A stretch of DNA of 64,000 bases from Flavobacterium sp. IB48 (GCF_016405855.1 NZ_JAEFCA010000010.1:93289-157288); one strand, 5' to 3'; shown: positions 42,058 through 52,100, numbered from the stretch's first letter. A program made the numbers and translations. Notes: generated from the letters alone by a model not told the origin.

Positions 42058-42484
42058 AATAAAATCATTTTGGTTTCAATAGTTAATTCGTTTTTCATTA
42101 AAAAATGAAAACTATAAAGTTAAAAAGTTTCTCTAATGCAGAGGTAAACTACTGTCTTTTGATTGGTCAAAATAACCCATCAAATACTTATCAGTTTTAT
42201 CTTGGAACAAGTATTCTTGCTGTTTGTGGATTGTATTTTCATAAAAACTATGTGTCTCGATAAAAATTAATGTGTCGCTCCGCTGGAGCTTTTTGTTTTT
42301 TGAGGATTTAAATTATGCTATAAATATTGTGCTCCGCTGGAACTTCTCTTAAAAATAAAAAAACCATTTCAATTAAGAAATGGCTTATCTCTCGCTCCGC
42401 TGGAGCTTTTTATACTTTCGTCTTAATTTGCTAGAAATATTTTGCTCCGCTGGAGCACTTTCTTAAAAGCGATTATCTCAATTT
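42058..42484. other. Intergenic region carrying four short palindromic repeats
   Basis: 427 bases without a credible gene. The first 150 bases are the leader of the beta-glucuronidase gene; the rest holds the GCTCCGCTGGAGC cluster and a CCATTTC/GAAATGG hairpin (42364-42381). A plus-strand frame starting at 42442 is antisense to the nucleosidase gene and rejected. Confidence 0.6.
42277..42456. repeat. Four spaced copies of GCTCCGCTGGAGC
   Basis: Copies start at 42277, 42331 (one mismatch, GGAAC), 42394 and 42444, that is 54, 63 and 50 bases apart. Each is a 13-base near-palindrome followed by T-rich sequence. The spacers differ in sequence and length, so this is not a CRISPR array. One further copy is at 16429. 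It may be a REP-like element. Confidence 0.85.
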
Positions 42485-43090
42485 TTAAACCGCTTCTTCT
42501 GTCTCTTCAATCAATCCCAAAATTTTCCCATAAGCAATTGCCGCTTTATGAACCTGAACCGTCCAATCTTCGGCAGCATTATCATCGGCTCCGTCAGAAA
42601 TATATTTTAAGCTTAAAAACGGAATATTCTCTTTCATGGCAATCATCGCCAAAGCGTAGGCTTCCATATCAACTATATTGTAGACATCTGAACAATGTTC
42701 CATTTCGAAATTATCTCCAGTTCCGCAAATTCCTTCTTGAAGATTATCCATTAATAAACCATATTCTAAAACTGGCGATAAACCAGAAAGTGGCGTTTCG
42801 TATAATGCAAAACCTAAACCGCGAACATCCATATCTCTTTGTACAAATTTGGTACAGCAAATTACTTCGCCTTTTTGAAAGCAACCACTTCCTGCCGATC
42901 CTAGATTTATAATGATAGAAGGTCTTTTCTTTTGAATCGCTTTTGTCAATTCGTAAGCTGCATTTACTTTTCCAATTCCTGTAAATAAAATATTATGCCC
43001 TTTAAAAACTTCTGCTGCTTCAGATTCAAGAGCAAAACAGAATAATATATCTTCAACAGCAAAAGATGCCGTTTGGTTAATTTGTATCAT
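42485..43090 (-). CDS. Nucleoside phosphorylase-like (MTA/SAH nucleosidase family)
   Basis: A 201-residue enzyme of the PNP/MTAN fold. The strand-loop ILFTGIGKVNAAYELTKAI, the NLGSAGS block, the VDMEAYALA segment (family glutamate contacting ribose hydroxyls) and SDGADDNA (catalytic Asp) are present. MTAN cleaves adenine from methylthioadenosine or S-adenosylhomocysteine, which salvages methyl-cycle products. It is shorter than E. coli MTAN (232), so the base specificity is uncertain. A minus-strand -7 element TATTTTTG (43119-43112) lies 21 bases before the start. Confidence 0.85.
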   Translation of the reverse strand: MIQINQTASFAVEDILFCFALESEAAEVFKGHNILFTGIGKVNAAYELTKAIQKKRPSIIINLGSAGSGCFQKGEVICCTKFVQRDMDVRGLGFALYETPLSGLSPVLEYGLLMDNLQEGICGTGDNFEMEHCSDVYNIVDMEAYALAMIAMKENIPFLSLKYISDGADDNAAEDWTVQVHKAAIAYGKILGLIEETEEAV

Positions 43091-43189
43091 GCGTAATTTA
43101 TTTTTGGTTTACAAAAATACGCTTAAAAATTTACGCAGCTGTAACCTAAATTTAAAATCAAAAAAACACGTTAAAGTCTGTTTTCTCTA

Positions 43190-43219
43190 TTGGATTTTAT
43201 GATATAAAAAATACATTTG
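43190..43219 (+). promoter_or_regulatory. Promoter of the DUF6642-AraC cluster
   Basis: TTG (43190-43192), 19-nt spacer, TACATTTG (43212-43219). The -7 box covers a possible upstream start at 43217, so the ATG at 43262 is used. Confidence 0.75.
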
Positions 43220-43261
43220 CTAAAACCAGTAAAAAAGTTTAAAACCAGAAAGAATAACTGC

Positions 43262-43825
43262 ATGGATAATGAAAAATTTATTTTCTGCCTTGAAGGCGTT
43301 AAAGATATAGACGATCATACCCAGACCAATGTGGTAAAATGTTTGGAAGAATTGGCTATTGACCAAGGTATTTCGAGCATTCATAAAACTTGCGACACAA
43401 TCGAAGGTTTAGAAGAAAGTCTGAACATTTTGCTTTATGAAGATCATAATTTCAAAGATTATGAAATTATTTATTTGGCAATGCCAGGTCAGGAAAACAA
43501 TATCTGTCTTCACGATTATTACTACAGCATTGAAGAAATTGCCGAATTGTTTGAAGGTAAAATGAAAGGTAAAATCATTCACTTTGCTAATCTGAAGGTT
43601 TTGGATTTAAACGAAGAAGAAGCCCAATATTTTTTAGATATTACTGGCGCTAGAGCTATTTCTGGATATGGTTCGACTTACAATAAAATTGCAAGTTGCA
43701 GCACGATCGACAAAGCTTTTTTTAGTTTGTATCAGGAAAACGACAACCTAATTGAAGTTGTTGAAGATCTTTATACCAAACATTATAATCTGTGTAAACT
43801 GCTTGATTTTAGATTATATTATTAA
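43262..43825 (+). CDS. DUF6642-like protein, possible degenerate caspase-type fold
   Basis: A 187-residue cytoplasmic protein. Its pattern FIFCLEGV..., then EIIYLAMPGQENNI, YSIEEIAELFEGKMKGKIIHFANLKVL and FLDITGARAISGYGS fits my memory of the DUF6642 family, and is like the core of CHAT/caspase-type peptidases. In such peptidases a His would be expected at LAxHG and a Cys after the IIHF strand; here they read LAMPG and FANL, so catalysis is doubtful. It lies behind a consensus promoter and 2 bases before an AraC regulator. Function unknown. Confidence 0.65.
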   Translation: MDNEKFIFCLEGVKDIDDHTQTNVVKCLEELAIDQGISSIHKTCDTIEGLEESLNILLYEDHNFKDYEIIYLAMPGQENNICLHDYYYSIEEIAELFEGKMKGKIIHFANLKVLDLNEEEAQYFLDITGARAISGYGSTYNKIASCSTIDKAFFSLYQENDNLIEVVEDLYTKHYNLCKLLDFRLYY

Positions 43826-43827
43826 AA

Positions 43828-44748
43828 ATGAAAAAGAAGCAAGCAGAGAAAATAAAAACCTATGGCCCAAAAGGATTTCGAGAGAAGTTTTTAGGAGAAG
43901 ATAATCCTATTCATTTGCTTTTCAAGTCGAATTCTGATCATTTTTTCTGTCTTGAAATCGAAGAAATGATGCAAATGCAGCATCCAGTTCCGCCTTCTAA
44001 ACATTCTTGCCATACTTTGATTTTTATTTCTTCTGGCCAGCATGTTATGAAATTAGGTTATCAAGAATACATCACAACCGATAACGAAATGATTATGGTT
44101 CCGGCCGGTCAAATTTTTTCGCTTGATAATGTTAACAATATTCATAAAGGTTACATCTGCCAGTTTCATCCTGATATTTTGATTCGAAAGTATGGAAGCC
44201 GCGAGCTTCTTAATGATTTTGATTTTTTAAAAATTTCGGGAAATCCAAAAATAAAACTTGCCCCTGAAGATATTGCTCCAATAACCAATATTTTAGAACG
44301 ATTGAAAAAGGAATATTCTGAAACAACTGTTACAGATTTGAATATTGTGCAATCGTACTTGATTACGCTGTTTTATGAAATGAATAAAAATGCGGTAAAA
44401 ACTTCTAAAAGCATTTCGGCAGCAGAAGCAATTACAGCAAAGTTCAAAGAAATGATTCATGACCACATTAAAACGCAACACCAAGTTAATTACTACTCTT
44501 CTTTATTAAATGTTACTCCAAACCATTTAAACAAATGCGTTAAAACCGTAACAGGAAAATCTGCTGTTAAATGGATTGACGAAAACATATTACTAGAGGC
44601 CAAATATTTACTATTTCAAACTACACTTTCTGTGGGCGAAATTGCAACGCAAGTAGGCTTTGAAGATCAATCTTACTTTAGCCGATTTTTTAAAAAAGCA
44701 GAAGGAATCTCTCCTATACGATATCGAAAAATGATTGATAAGTCCTAA
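43828..44748 (+). CDS. AraC family transcriptional regulator
   Basis: A 306-residue regulator. The N-terminal cupin-like domain (about 60-130: HTLIFISSGQHVMKLGYQEYITTDNEMIMVPAGQIFSLD) senses a ligand; the C-terminal AraC DNA-binding domain (about 210-302) has two HTH units (VNYYSSLLNVTPNHLNKCVKTVTGKSAVKWID and LSVGEIATQVGFEDQSYFSRFFKKAEGISPIRYR). It is 2 bases after the DUF6642-like gene, so the pair is co-translated, and is followed by two small genes on the same strand. Confidence 0.92.
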   Translation: MKKKQAEKIKTYGPKGFREKFLGEDNPIHLLFKSNSDHFFCLEIEEMMQMQHPVPPSKHSCHTLIFISSGQHVMKLGYQEYITTDNEMIMVPAGQIFSLDNVNNIHKGYICQFHPDILIRKYGSRELLNDFDFLKISGNPKIKLAPEDIAPITNILERLKKEYSETTVTDLNIVQSYLITLFYEMNKNAVKTSKSISAAEAITAKFKEMIHDHIKTQHQVNYYSSLLNVTPNHLNKCVKTVTGKSAVKWIDENILLEAKYLLFQTTLSVGEIATQVGFEDQSYFSRFFKKAEGISPIRYRKMIDKS

Positions 44749-44808
44749 TTATTGATTATAGAATCCTAACAAATATGCGGGTGTTTTTCAGAAATTTGCT
44801 ACCTCAAA

Positions 44809-45018
44809 ATGCAAATTATGATTTATGTTTTTAAAACTTCCGTTGATAATCAGACCAAATTCGAATCGGCTTCTGCATTACTAAATCAATTATTACCAGA
44901 ATCTCAGTGGAATTTCGACCTCGAAGATTGTGATAATATTTTACGAATTGATAGCGAATTGAATGCTGTAGAACTGCTTCAAAACAATACTGTTTTTGAA
45001 TGCATCGAATTAGAATAA
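44809..45018 (+). CDS. 69-residue protein, paralogue of 27828-28037
   Basis: A small cytoplasmic protein with a predicted ferredoxin-like fold: IYVFKTSVDNQTKFESASALLNQLLPESQWNFDLEDCDNILRIDS. The KTxV start, NFD and NIL(R/K)I(D/E) blocks and the length are shared with the protein between sigma factor and FecR at 27828. The fold resembles HMA copper-chaperone domains without the CxxC. The start is ATG 44809; ATG 44818 is an alternative. It lies 60 bases after the AraC gene and 28 before the pentapeptide-repeat gene. Function unknown. Confidence 0.7.
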   Translation: MQIMIYVFKTSVDNQTKFESASALLNQLLPESQWNFDLEDCDNILRIDSELNAVELLQNNTVFECIELE

Positions 45019-45046
45019 AACTTTATATACCTTCCTAAAAATTATA

Positions 45047-45619
45047 ATGGAATCAAAATTATATCAAAACCGCACTTTTGAAACGATCGACTATTCGGAA
45101 CAAAGTTTAGCCCATACTGAATTTGTAAACTGCGAATTCATAAACTGTAATTTCTCTAAAAGTGATTTAAGCCATAACGACTTTTTAGATTGTACTTTTA
45201 AAAATTGCAACCTTTCTTTGGCAACTTTAAGAAACACCGGATTGAAAAACATCAAGTTTATCGGCTGTAAATTAATGGGATTGGACTTTAGTGCTTGCAA
45301 TAGTTTTCTGTTTTCAATGAATTTTGAAGATTGCATTTTAGACTATTCTACTTTCATTTACAAAAAGCTAAAGAAAACTACTTTTGCAGATTGTTTTTTA
45401 AAAGAAACTGATTTTTCTAATACCGATTTGTCTCTGGCAGTTTTTAAGAATTGTGATCTTTCTGGTGCCACTTTCGTGGAAAGTATTCTAGAAAAAGCAG
45501 ATTTCAGAAGTTCTCGAAATTATGCTTTTGATCCGTCAGAAAATAAGATTAAAGGAACAAAGGTTTCGCACGCGGCACTTGCAGGTTTACTTCAAAAATT
45601 TGATTTATCTATTGAGTAG
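45047..45619 (+). CDS. Pentapeptide-repeat protein
   Basis: A 190-residue protein made almost wholly of pentapeptide repeats A(D/N)LxX (NCEFINCNFSKSDLSHNDFLDCTFKNCNLS...ADFRSS), which fold as a right-handed quadrilateral beta-helix that mimics DNA. The length and Cys-rich F-x-x-C pattern are closest to the Qnr/McbG type, which protect DNA gyrase from quinolones or microcin B17. Whether this one binds gyrase is unknown. It is last in the cluster with the DUF6642-like, AraC and 69-aa genes, and ends at a bidirectional terminator. Confidence 0.9.
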   Translation: MESKLYQNRTFETIDYSEQSLAHTEFVNCEFINCNFSKSDLSHNDFLDCTFKNCNLSLATLRNTGLKNIKFIGCKLMGLDFSACNSFLFSMNFEDCILDYSTFIYKKLKKTTFADCFLKETDFSNTDLSLAVFKNCDLSGATFVESILEKADFRSSRNYAFDPSENKIKGTKVSHAALAGLLQKFDLSIE

Positions 45620-45651
45620 TTTTTAGTTTTATTCAATTCCATCTAAAGATA

Positions 45652-45690
45652 AAAAGCGGGATTGCAAATTCAATTGCATCCCGCTTTTCT
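45652..45690. terminator. Bidirectional terminator
   Basis: AAAAGCGGGATTGCAA (45652-45667) pairs with TTGCATCCCGCTTTT (45674-45688), one bulged T. It separates the pentapeptide gene from the convergent SusC/D locus. Confidence 0.85.
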
Positions 45691-45713
45691 CTATTTAATC
45701 AACCACGATTTTT

Positions 45714-47282
45714 TTATCTGCCACCGTACCAAAGTGGATCTCCAACTTTTCGATCGATTAAGGTTTGATCTTTAATCGTAAAGTCACCAGAAGTAGTTCC
45801 AAATTGAGGATCTAATGAAGTTCCAGATGCATCTGGTCTATTATTAGCAAGCGAATTAGGATTACCAATTAAGTTTGGTGAATTGAAATAATTATTATTT
45901 GTAAATGTCGGATTTGGAGTTGCCGTTTCTCTTGTATATGGTGCTGGTGTATTTGCAAACAATGTATTACGTACAATTATTGATGTAGTAGCAAAACGTG
46001 TATACAAAATTGCATTTCCTGTTGCTGCAAGCATATTTGGATTAGAAATCGTACAAGCATCTATTAACACATTTGAACTTCCGGTAAGTCCGGCATCCAT
46101 ACGAATGAAATATCTTGCTGTTGCGCAGTTGTTAAACGTACTGTTTTTAAGAGTAAGCTGTCCTAAGTTTGATCCTCTAAAGTCAATAAATTCTCCTCCA
46201 GTAGTCAAGATATTGGTTACAATTGTGTTTTCGATTATTGCTGAAGTCATCTTAGAAGCTGATAAACCAGCACTTATTAATGAAACTGCGTAATCATGTA
46301 TATTACAACCACTTATTAAAAGTGCACCATAAGTTGTATTATTATCGTTGTATTTGACAACAGAAATATTGCTACCGCTAGCAAAACTATCTCCTTTCAA
46401 GTCAAGATCTATTAAGCTTAAATTAGCTGCTCCGTTTGTCATTACAAAATTAACATGAAGCTTTGGTTTATTAAAACTACGTAAACCTCTTAGTGTTATT
46501 GATTTGTTTAAGGTAATTGCTCCTATTTGGTTATCAGCAGTATAATCTCCTGGTTCAAGAACAAGTATAGCTCCAGATTCTGCATCAGCAATTTTCTGCA
46601 TTAAATCATCTGTTGATTTAACCAAAATACCATCTCCAATATCAATTCCAGTTGTAAAAGCTTTAGATCCTCTCTTTTTAGTTCCGTTATACAAATCTGC
46701 TGTATAAGAAGTTTCTCCTGTTAATCCTGTTGCTATTGCAACACCACTAACTTTTTCTGCTGGCGTAATAACATGTGTTATTGCTCCTGGGTTAACTACA
46801 ATTTGTGTCACAGTGCTATTTGCAGGCCATCTTAAAGTAACCTGTTTAGCATCAATATCTCCATCTACCGTAGCAAGATAAATATCTTCTGCCAAAGTAG
46901 TGGCAGTAGCAAGAGACCACTTAGAATCTTCTAGACCTGTAGCGCTAATTGCCTTTACTCTAAACGAATAAACTGTTTCTCCTTCTAATGCAATTTGCAC
47001 AGGAAGTTCTGTTGGAGCAACATTTAAAGTTTTATAAATTGTACCGAAATTAGCATCATCGGCACTAATTTCTACTACATAATGATCTGCATCATCTTTA
47101 ACTGTCCAATTTAATTCGACTGTAGTTTTATTTCTAACCACGGCCGAGATGCCTACTGGCGAAAAAGCCCTATTTACATCTAAACTGTCAATAACCGCTT
47201 CATTGTAACTCTCACAGCTTGAAACCGCCAGAGCCAGCAACATTACAGCAATAAATCCTTTTACTTTATATTTTGTTTTCAT
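45714..47282 (-). CDS. DUF4957/DUF5123-type surface lipoprotein with fibronectin III domains
   Basis: A 522-residue lipoprotein with lipobox VSSC (Cys23). Two fibronectin-III-like domains (about 40-130 and 135-215, STVELNWTVKDDADHYVVEIS...) are followed by a right-handed parallel beta-helix (about 225-470: ITLNKSITLRGL, SLIDLDLKGDSF, IENTIVTNILTTGGEFIDFRG, NSTFNNCATARYF). The layout fits DUF4957 plus DUF5123, often found in pectin-related loci of Bacteroidota. There is no obvious lyase catalytic site, so it probably binds polysaccharide at the cell surface. It is third after susC and susD. Confidence 0.85.
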   Translation of the reverse strand: MKTKYKVKGFIAVMLLALAVSSCESYNEAVIDSLDVNRAFSPVGISAVVRNKTTVELNWTVKDDADHYVVEISADDANFGTIYKTLNVAPTELPVQIALEGETVYSFRVKAISATGLEDSKWSLATATTLAEDIYLATVDGDIDAKQVTLRWPANSTVTQIVVNPGAITHVITPAEKVSGVAIATGLTGETSYTADLYNGTKKRGSKAFTTGIDIGDGILVKSTDDLMQKIADAESGAILVLEPGDYTADNQIGAITLNKSITLRGLRSFNKPKLHVNFVMTNGAANLSLIDLDLKGDSFASGSNISVVKYNDNNTTYGALLISGCNIHDYAVSLISAGLSASKMTSAIIENTIVTNILTTGGEFIDFRGSNLGQLTLKNSTFNNCATARYFIRMDAGLTGSSNVLIDACTISNPNMLAATGNAILYTRFATTSIIVRNTLFANTPAPYTRETATPNPTFTNNNYFNSPNLIGNPNSLANNRPDASGTSLDPQFGTTSGDFTIKDQTLIDRKVGDPLWYGGR

Positions 47283-47329
47283 AATTATACTTTATTAATT
47301 TTCACGTTACTAACTATAATCACTTGTTA

Positions 47330-49120
47330 TTAATAACCGTAATCATTTGTTAGCATTCCATTACTACTCTCAATAAACACTTTCCAAATTGGCCAGAATT
47401 GTCTATTGTTTGGATCTACTCCAGGTTTGTATAAAGTATTGATTTTAGTATCTGCTGTTGCACCTGTCCAAGTCCATGTAAATTGCGAATAATCTGCTCC
47501 CGGGTTTGTAGTTTCTCCACGGTTCAAACCATAAATATCAAGACTAACATTATCTGCTTTGTATTTATAATACAATGTAGTAGGAACGTCTTTATAATTT
47601 CCTGAACGATTAGACAAATCTTTCATATCAGCTTTAGCTTCATCCATTTTTGTCTTAAGTAAATTCCAACGGATCAGTGCTTGTTTACGCTCCATTTCTC
47701 CTGTAAACTCGTACTTATTTTCATCAACAAGAGCATTAAACATGGCTACTTTACTAGTTAGTAAATTCACATAGTTATCAACCTTTTCATTCTGAGATGC
47801 TACTGGAAACGCTCTTCTTCTAATTTCTTTTAAATATGGAGCTGCTGCTGCTGGACCTTCTAACTCATTTGCTGCTTCTGCTGCTATTAAAAGAACTTCG
47901 GCGTATCGCATATAAATTTTATTCACTCCATCATCATTTGTTGATGTCACAAAGCGAGTCATCCATTCGTATCTATATTTTCCAAAATACCAAGTATTTA
48001 ATGCTCCTAATTCTTGCTTAGCAACATTATTTACCGCTGTACCATATTTATAAGGAACACATGTTACATCTCTTCTTGTATCTTCCTGATCATAATCATA
48101 AAAAACAGTAGGAAGTGGTCCTGCAGTTCCTCCACGATTCGCTCCATTTGCATGAAACTGGTCGTTTGTAGTATGTTTTACAGCAAAAGTAAACAACATA
48201 CGTCCTCTACCATCTGAAAAAGGTATTTCCCATAGAGATTCTCCGCCTGCAACAATATATTCTTGATTGTATTTTTTCCAGAATGTTTCAAATGAAGACT
48301 CTAAATGTGCAGAACCGCTTGCAATAACAGAACGAGATTCTGCCAATGCTAGAGCATACATATTTGCAACAGACAATTCAGGATCTATACTTCTTCTAAT
48401 ACCGTCAGGATATTGCTGGTAACCGCTGGCAGCCAATGCCAAACGAGCACGGAATCCTTTTACGAACGCTTTATTAATTCTTTCTACGCTACTTGTTGCT
48501 GCGCTTCCACCTGGCCAAGGCACTAATGTTGCAGCTTCTCCTAAATCGGCAATAATCTGCTTGTAAATCACATCACGACTTGATTTCGACACATATAAAG
48601 TTTCGTTATTTAACGGTTCAAATCTTGCCGGCACATCTCCCCATGCTTTTACTAAATCGGCATAATAAATAGCTCTTAGAGTTAATGCCTCACCTAATAA
48701 ATATCCTAGCTCCGATCCAGGAGTTGGATTTCCGTAAGTACGCAAACCTCTAATAGCAATATTAGCACGTTCGATACCTGAGTACATCATTGCCCACGCA
48801 TTATTAGTTGTATTCATTTGAGAATTAATCGATTGCGCATCATAAGTACACAAATCTGACGCATCACTTACAGTTTGAGAAGAGTTATACCATTCTGTAT
48901 CTGTATTCAAACCATAAAAAGGAAGATAACGGCCTCTATAAGAATTCGTTTCTGCAAAAGGAATTTTTATTCCATCAATTGCGCCTTCAGCCAATCCTGG
49001 ATTAGAAAAAATAACTGATTCATCTAATGTTGATTTTGCTGGGGCATCTAAGTAATCATCTGAGCAAGAAGTAAAAAAGCTTGCAACAAACATTCCTGCT
49101 ATTAATATTTTATGTTTCAT
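47330..49120 (-). CDS. SusD/RagB family nutrient-binding lipoprotein
   Basis: A 596-residue surface lipoprotein with lipobox FFTSC (Cys19). The SusD N-terminal (LDAPAKSTLDESVIFSNPGLAEGAIDG) and TPR-like regions (TLRAIYYADLVKAWGDVPAR, MRYAEVLLIAAEAANEL, EIRRRAFP) and the C-terminal NPGADYSQ...WPIWKVFIESS are clear. It forms a lidded complex with the SusC-type transporter encoded 20 bases upstream and captures oligosaccharides. Its own ligand is unknown. Confidence 0.95.
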   Translation of the reverse strand: MKHKILIAGMFVASFFTSCSDDYLDAPAKSTLDESVIFSNPGLAEGAIDGIKIPFAETNSYRGRYLPFYGLNTDTEWYNSSQTVSDASDLCTYDAQSINSQMNTTNNAWAMMYSGIERANIAIRGLRTYGNPTPGSELGYLLGEALTLRAIYYADLVKAWGDVPARFEPLNNETLYVSKSSRDVIYKQIIADLGEAATLVPWPGGSAATSSVERINKAFVKGFRARLALAASGYQQYPDGIRRSIDPELSVANMYALALAESRSVIASGSAHLESSFETFWKKYNQEYIVAGGESLWEIPFSDGRGRMLFTFAVKHTTNDQFHANGANRGGTAGPLPTVFYDYDQEDTRRDVTCVPYKYGTAVNNVAKQELGALNTWYFGKYRYEWMTRFVTSTNDDGVNKIYMRYAEVLLIAAEAANELEGPAAAAPYLKEIRRRAFPVASQNEKVDNYVNLLTSKVAMFNALVDENKYEFTGEMERKQALIRWNLLKTKMDEAKADMKDLSNRSGNYKDVPTTLYYKYKADNVSLDIYGLNRGETTNPGADYSQFTWTWTGATADTKINTLYKPGVDPNNRQFWPIWKVFIESSNGMLTNDYGY

Positions 49121-49140
49121 CTTGTGAAAATTTAACTGAA

Positions 49141-52100
49141 TTAGAAATTAAGGTTTAAACCAAATATCATCTGTCTACTTCTTGGATAAGCTGAATAATC
49201 AACTCCTGGAGTATACGGTGTCGCTCTTCTAGTTGAAGCTTCTGGATCTTGACCTGAGTACTTAGTCCAAACAAAAACATTACTAGCTGTTAAGTAAAAT
49301 CTTAACTTAGAAATTCCTAGAGCAGAAGTTAGCGCATCTGGCGTAGTGTAACCTAAACTTAAATTGTTAAGTCTTAAGAAAGACCCATCTTCAACAGACC
49401 AATCAGTAAAAACATAACGAGGCATGTATGGAGACCACATTGTAGTATTGGCATTTAAAGCAGTTAACTGAGCAGGATCGGTTACTAGTTGTCCTGTATT
49501 AGGATCAAGATTTGTCCATCTTTTTCCATCTGCCATTTCAGAACCTAAATTTCTATATTGTCCGTTAGGAACTGAAGTAGAAAATTCTGTTTTATTTCCG
49601 TTGTATACATCGTTTCCAATACTCCAGTTAAAAGCTGCAGAAAGATCAAATCCGTAAGCATTAGCATTTAACACCATACCTCCAGTGCTTTTTGGATTCG
49701 CATTTCCTATAACAGTAAGATCTTTGCTATCTACAACATTGTCACCATTAATATCTTTTAATTTCATAGCACCTGGCTTCATTGGGCCAACGACAGTTTT
49801 AGCATCTGCAACTCCTGTTTTTAAAGTATAAGTTCCTGCATTATAATCAAAGTCTGAAACTTCATAACGTCCATCGCTTTTATATCCATACATAATCCCT
49901 AGAGGTTGTCCTACGTTTACAAGATAATCTGCTGTGATTGAAGAAGAAGCCCATCCACTTGACCATGTAAAATCTTTCATTACACCAAGAGAGTTAATTC
50001 TGTTAGTATTGAATGCAGCGTTAAATGATACGCTTACTCCATATTTAGGTCTTTCAATTAAGTTAAGGTTTAAAGTTGCCTCTACACCGCTGTTTTGAAT
50101 TTCCCCCATATTTCTATACTGATAGTCATAACCTCCAGAAATTGGGAAATTCATTAGCAAGTCTTTTGTTTTGTTTTTATAAAACTCAACAGATCCTGTT
50201 ACCTTATTTTTGAAAAGATCGTAATCTAAACCAATATTTTGCGTTACAGTAGTTTCCCATTTCAAATCTGGATTAGCCATTGTTTTTGAAGCTGCCCAAT
50301 AGCTATCTACTCCATTAATCCATGTAGATGTAGTAGATGCAAAACTTTGAACCATTTGTCCTGTCGGAATATTATTGTTTCCTGCTTCACCATAACTTAC
50401 TCTTAATTTAAGCAAATTAACCCATGAAGCATTTTTCATAAATTCTTCTCCCGAAATTTTCCAAGCTGCTGCTGCTGCTGGGAAAAATCCCCATTTATTA
50501 CTTCCTAAGAACTTACTTGAACCATCGGCACGATAAGTCGCTGTTAAAAGATAACGATCTTTGTAATCATAATTTGCACGTCCGAAGAAAGAAAGTAATT
50601 TATCATCTGGGAAATAGAAATTATCAACTGAAACTGGCGTTCCTTGTGTAGTTAATTTTTTTGCCTCATCTAACTCGAAAGATAATGGAAATCCGTGAAT
50701 TGTACTTGTCAAATCATTTCTATTATAATTAATAGACTCTTCTCCTAAAAGTAATTTTAAACTATGGTTTTCTCCCATTATTTTTTTCAAATCATAGTTA
50801 AGAGTATTTGCATTTCTAAAGCGAGTATCTTTTCTATCTGACATTATCAATGCAGGCATACCTTGTCTTTCGGCTGCAGGATTATTTTTCACATAATACG
50901 TTGTACGACCATAGAAACGATAATCTTGGAAGTTGTAATTATCTAAACCTAATTCTGTTTTGAATATTAAATCTGAAGTAAGTTTCCAAGAAAAACTTCC
51001 CAATGTATTAAAGTTCTTTCTAAACTGCTGGCGGTTGTTATCTGTAATAGCAACAAAAGGATGTGTTAAGTTGTTAGCAACCGCTTCGTCTGTATCGTCT
51101 GTCGTTAAACCTGGAATAGGAATTGGTGCATAACCCACAATATTTTTTAAACGAGAATCTGCAGAAGAAGCTTCATTTTGCTCATTCATACCGGCACCGT
51201 TAATTTCAGTATCAGAGTAACGTACTGTAAAACTTAAATCTACTTTATCAGAAGCTTTACTATTTAAAGCAAGAGATAAATTGTTTCTTTTAAAATCTGA
51301 TCCAAGCATAATTGCTTTTTCATCATAATGTGCATAATTGAAGTTATAGTTCATTTTATCACTTCCACCACGAATAGATAAATCACGGCTTTGCACTTCT
51401 CCGGTACGTCCAAAAACTTGCTTTTGCCAGTTATTGCCTTTCATACCTTTGTACATATCATAATCCTGCCAATTACCAAAATACTTAGTATAAGAACTTG
51501 GATTACTCAAAATAGTTTTATCGCTTTGATCTAGTAAAGCATACTCATACTGCCATTTTACGTAATCTTCTGGAGATGTAACATCGATAGTATTAGCCAA
51601 CTTTTTCATTCCGTAGAACATATTATAATTAACTGCTATTTTACCATCTTTACCTTTTTTAGTTGTAACGATAATAACTCCATAAGCACCTCTAGAACCA
51701 TAGATTGCAGTAGATGATGCATCTTTCAAAACTGTCATCGTTTCAATGTCAGAAGAAGAAATATCATTGATATTATTTACTGGAAATCCATCTACGATAT
51801 ATAATGGAGAAGCATCTTGACTTAAAGATCCATTTCCTCGAATTCTTATCTGAACGTTTGAATCTGGAGAACCTTCAGAACTGCTTACCGATACTCCGGC
51901 AATACGTCCTGTTAATGCCTCAGCTACGTTTGGCACTGGAATTTTACGAACTTCGCTTCCAGAAAATGTAGCAACTGCTCCAGTCAAATCAGATTTCTTA
52001 GATGTTCCATATCCAATTACAACAACTTCATTTAAGTTATTAGAATCTTCAGACATTGTTGCATTTACTTTTGTTTTTCCGTCTGCAGAAATGTCAATGC

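Noticed and set aside
42277..42456. Possible CRISPR array
   Set aside because: The repeats are only 13 bases, spacers are 37-50 bases with uneven length, there is one mismatch copy, and no cas genes are near.
42442..42912. 156-codon plus-strand reading frame
   Set aside because: It is antisense to the nucleosidase gene, starts in the palindromic repeat cluster and has no domain-like pattern; the minus-strand frame has clear family motifs.
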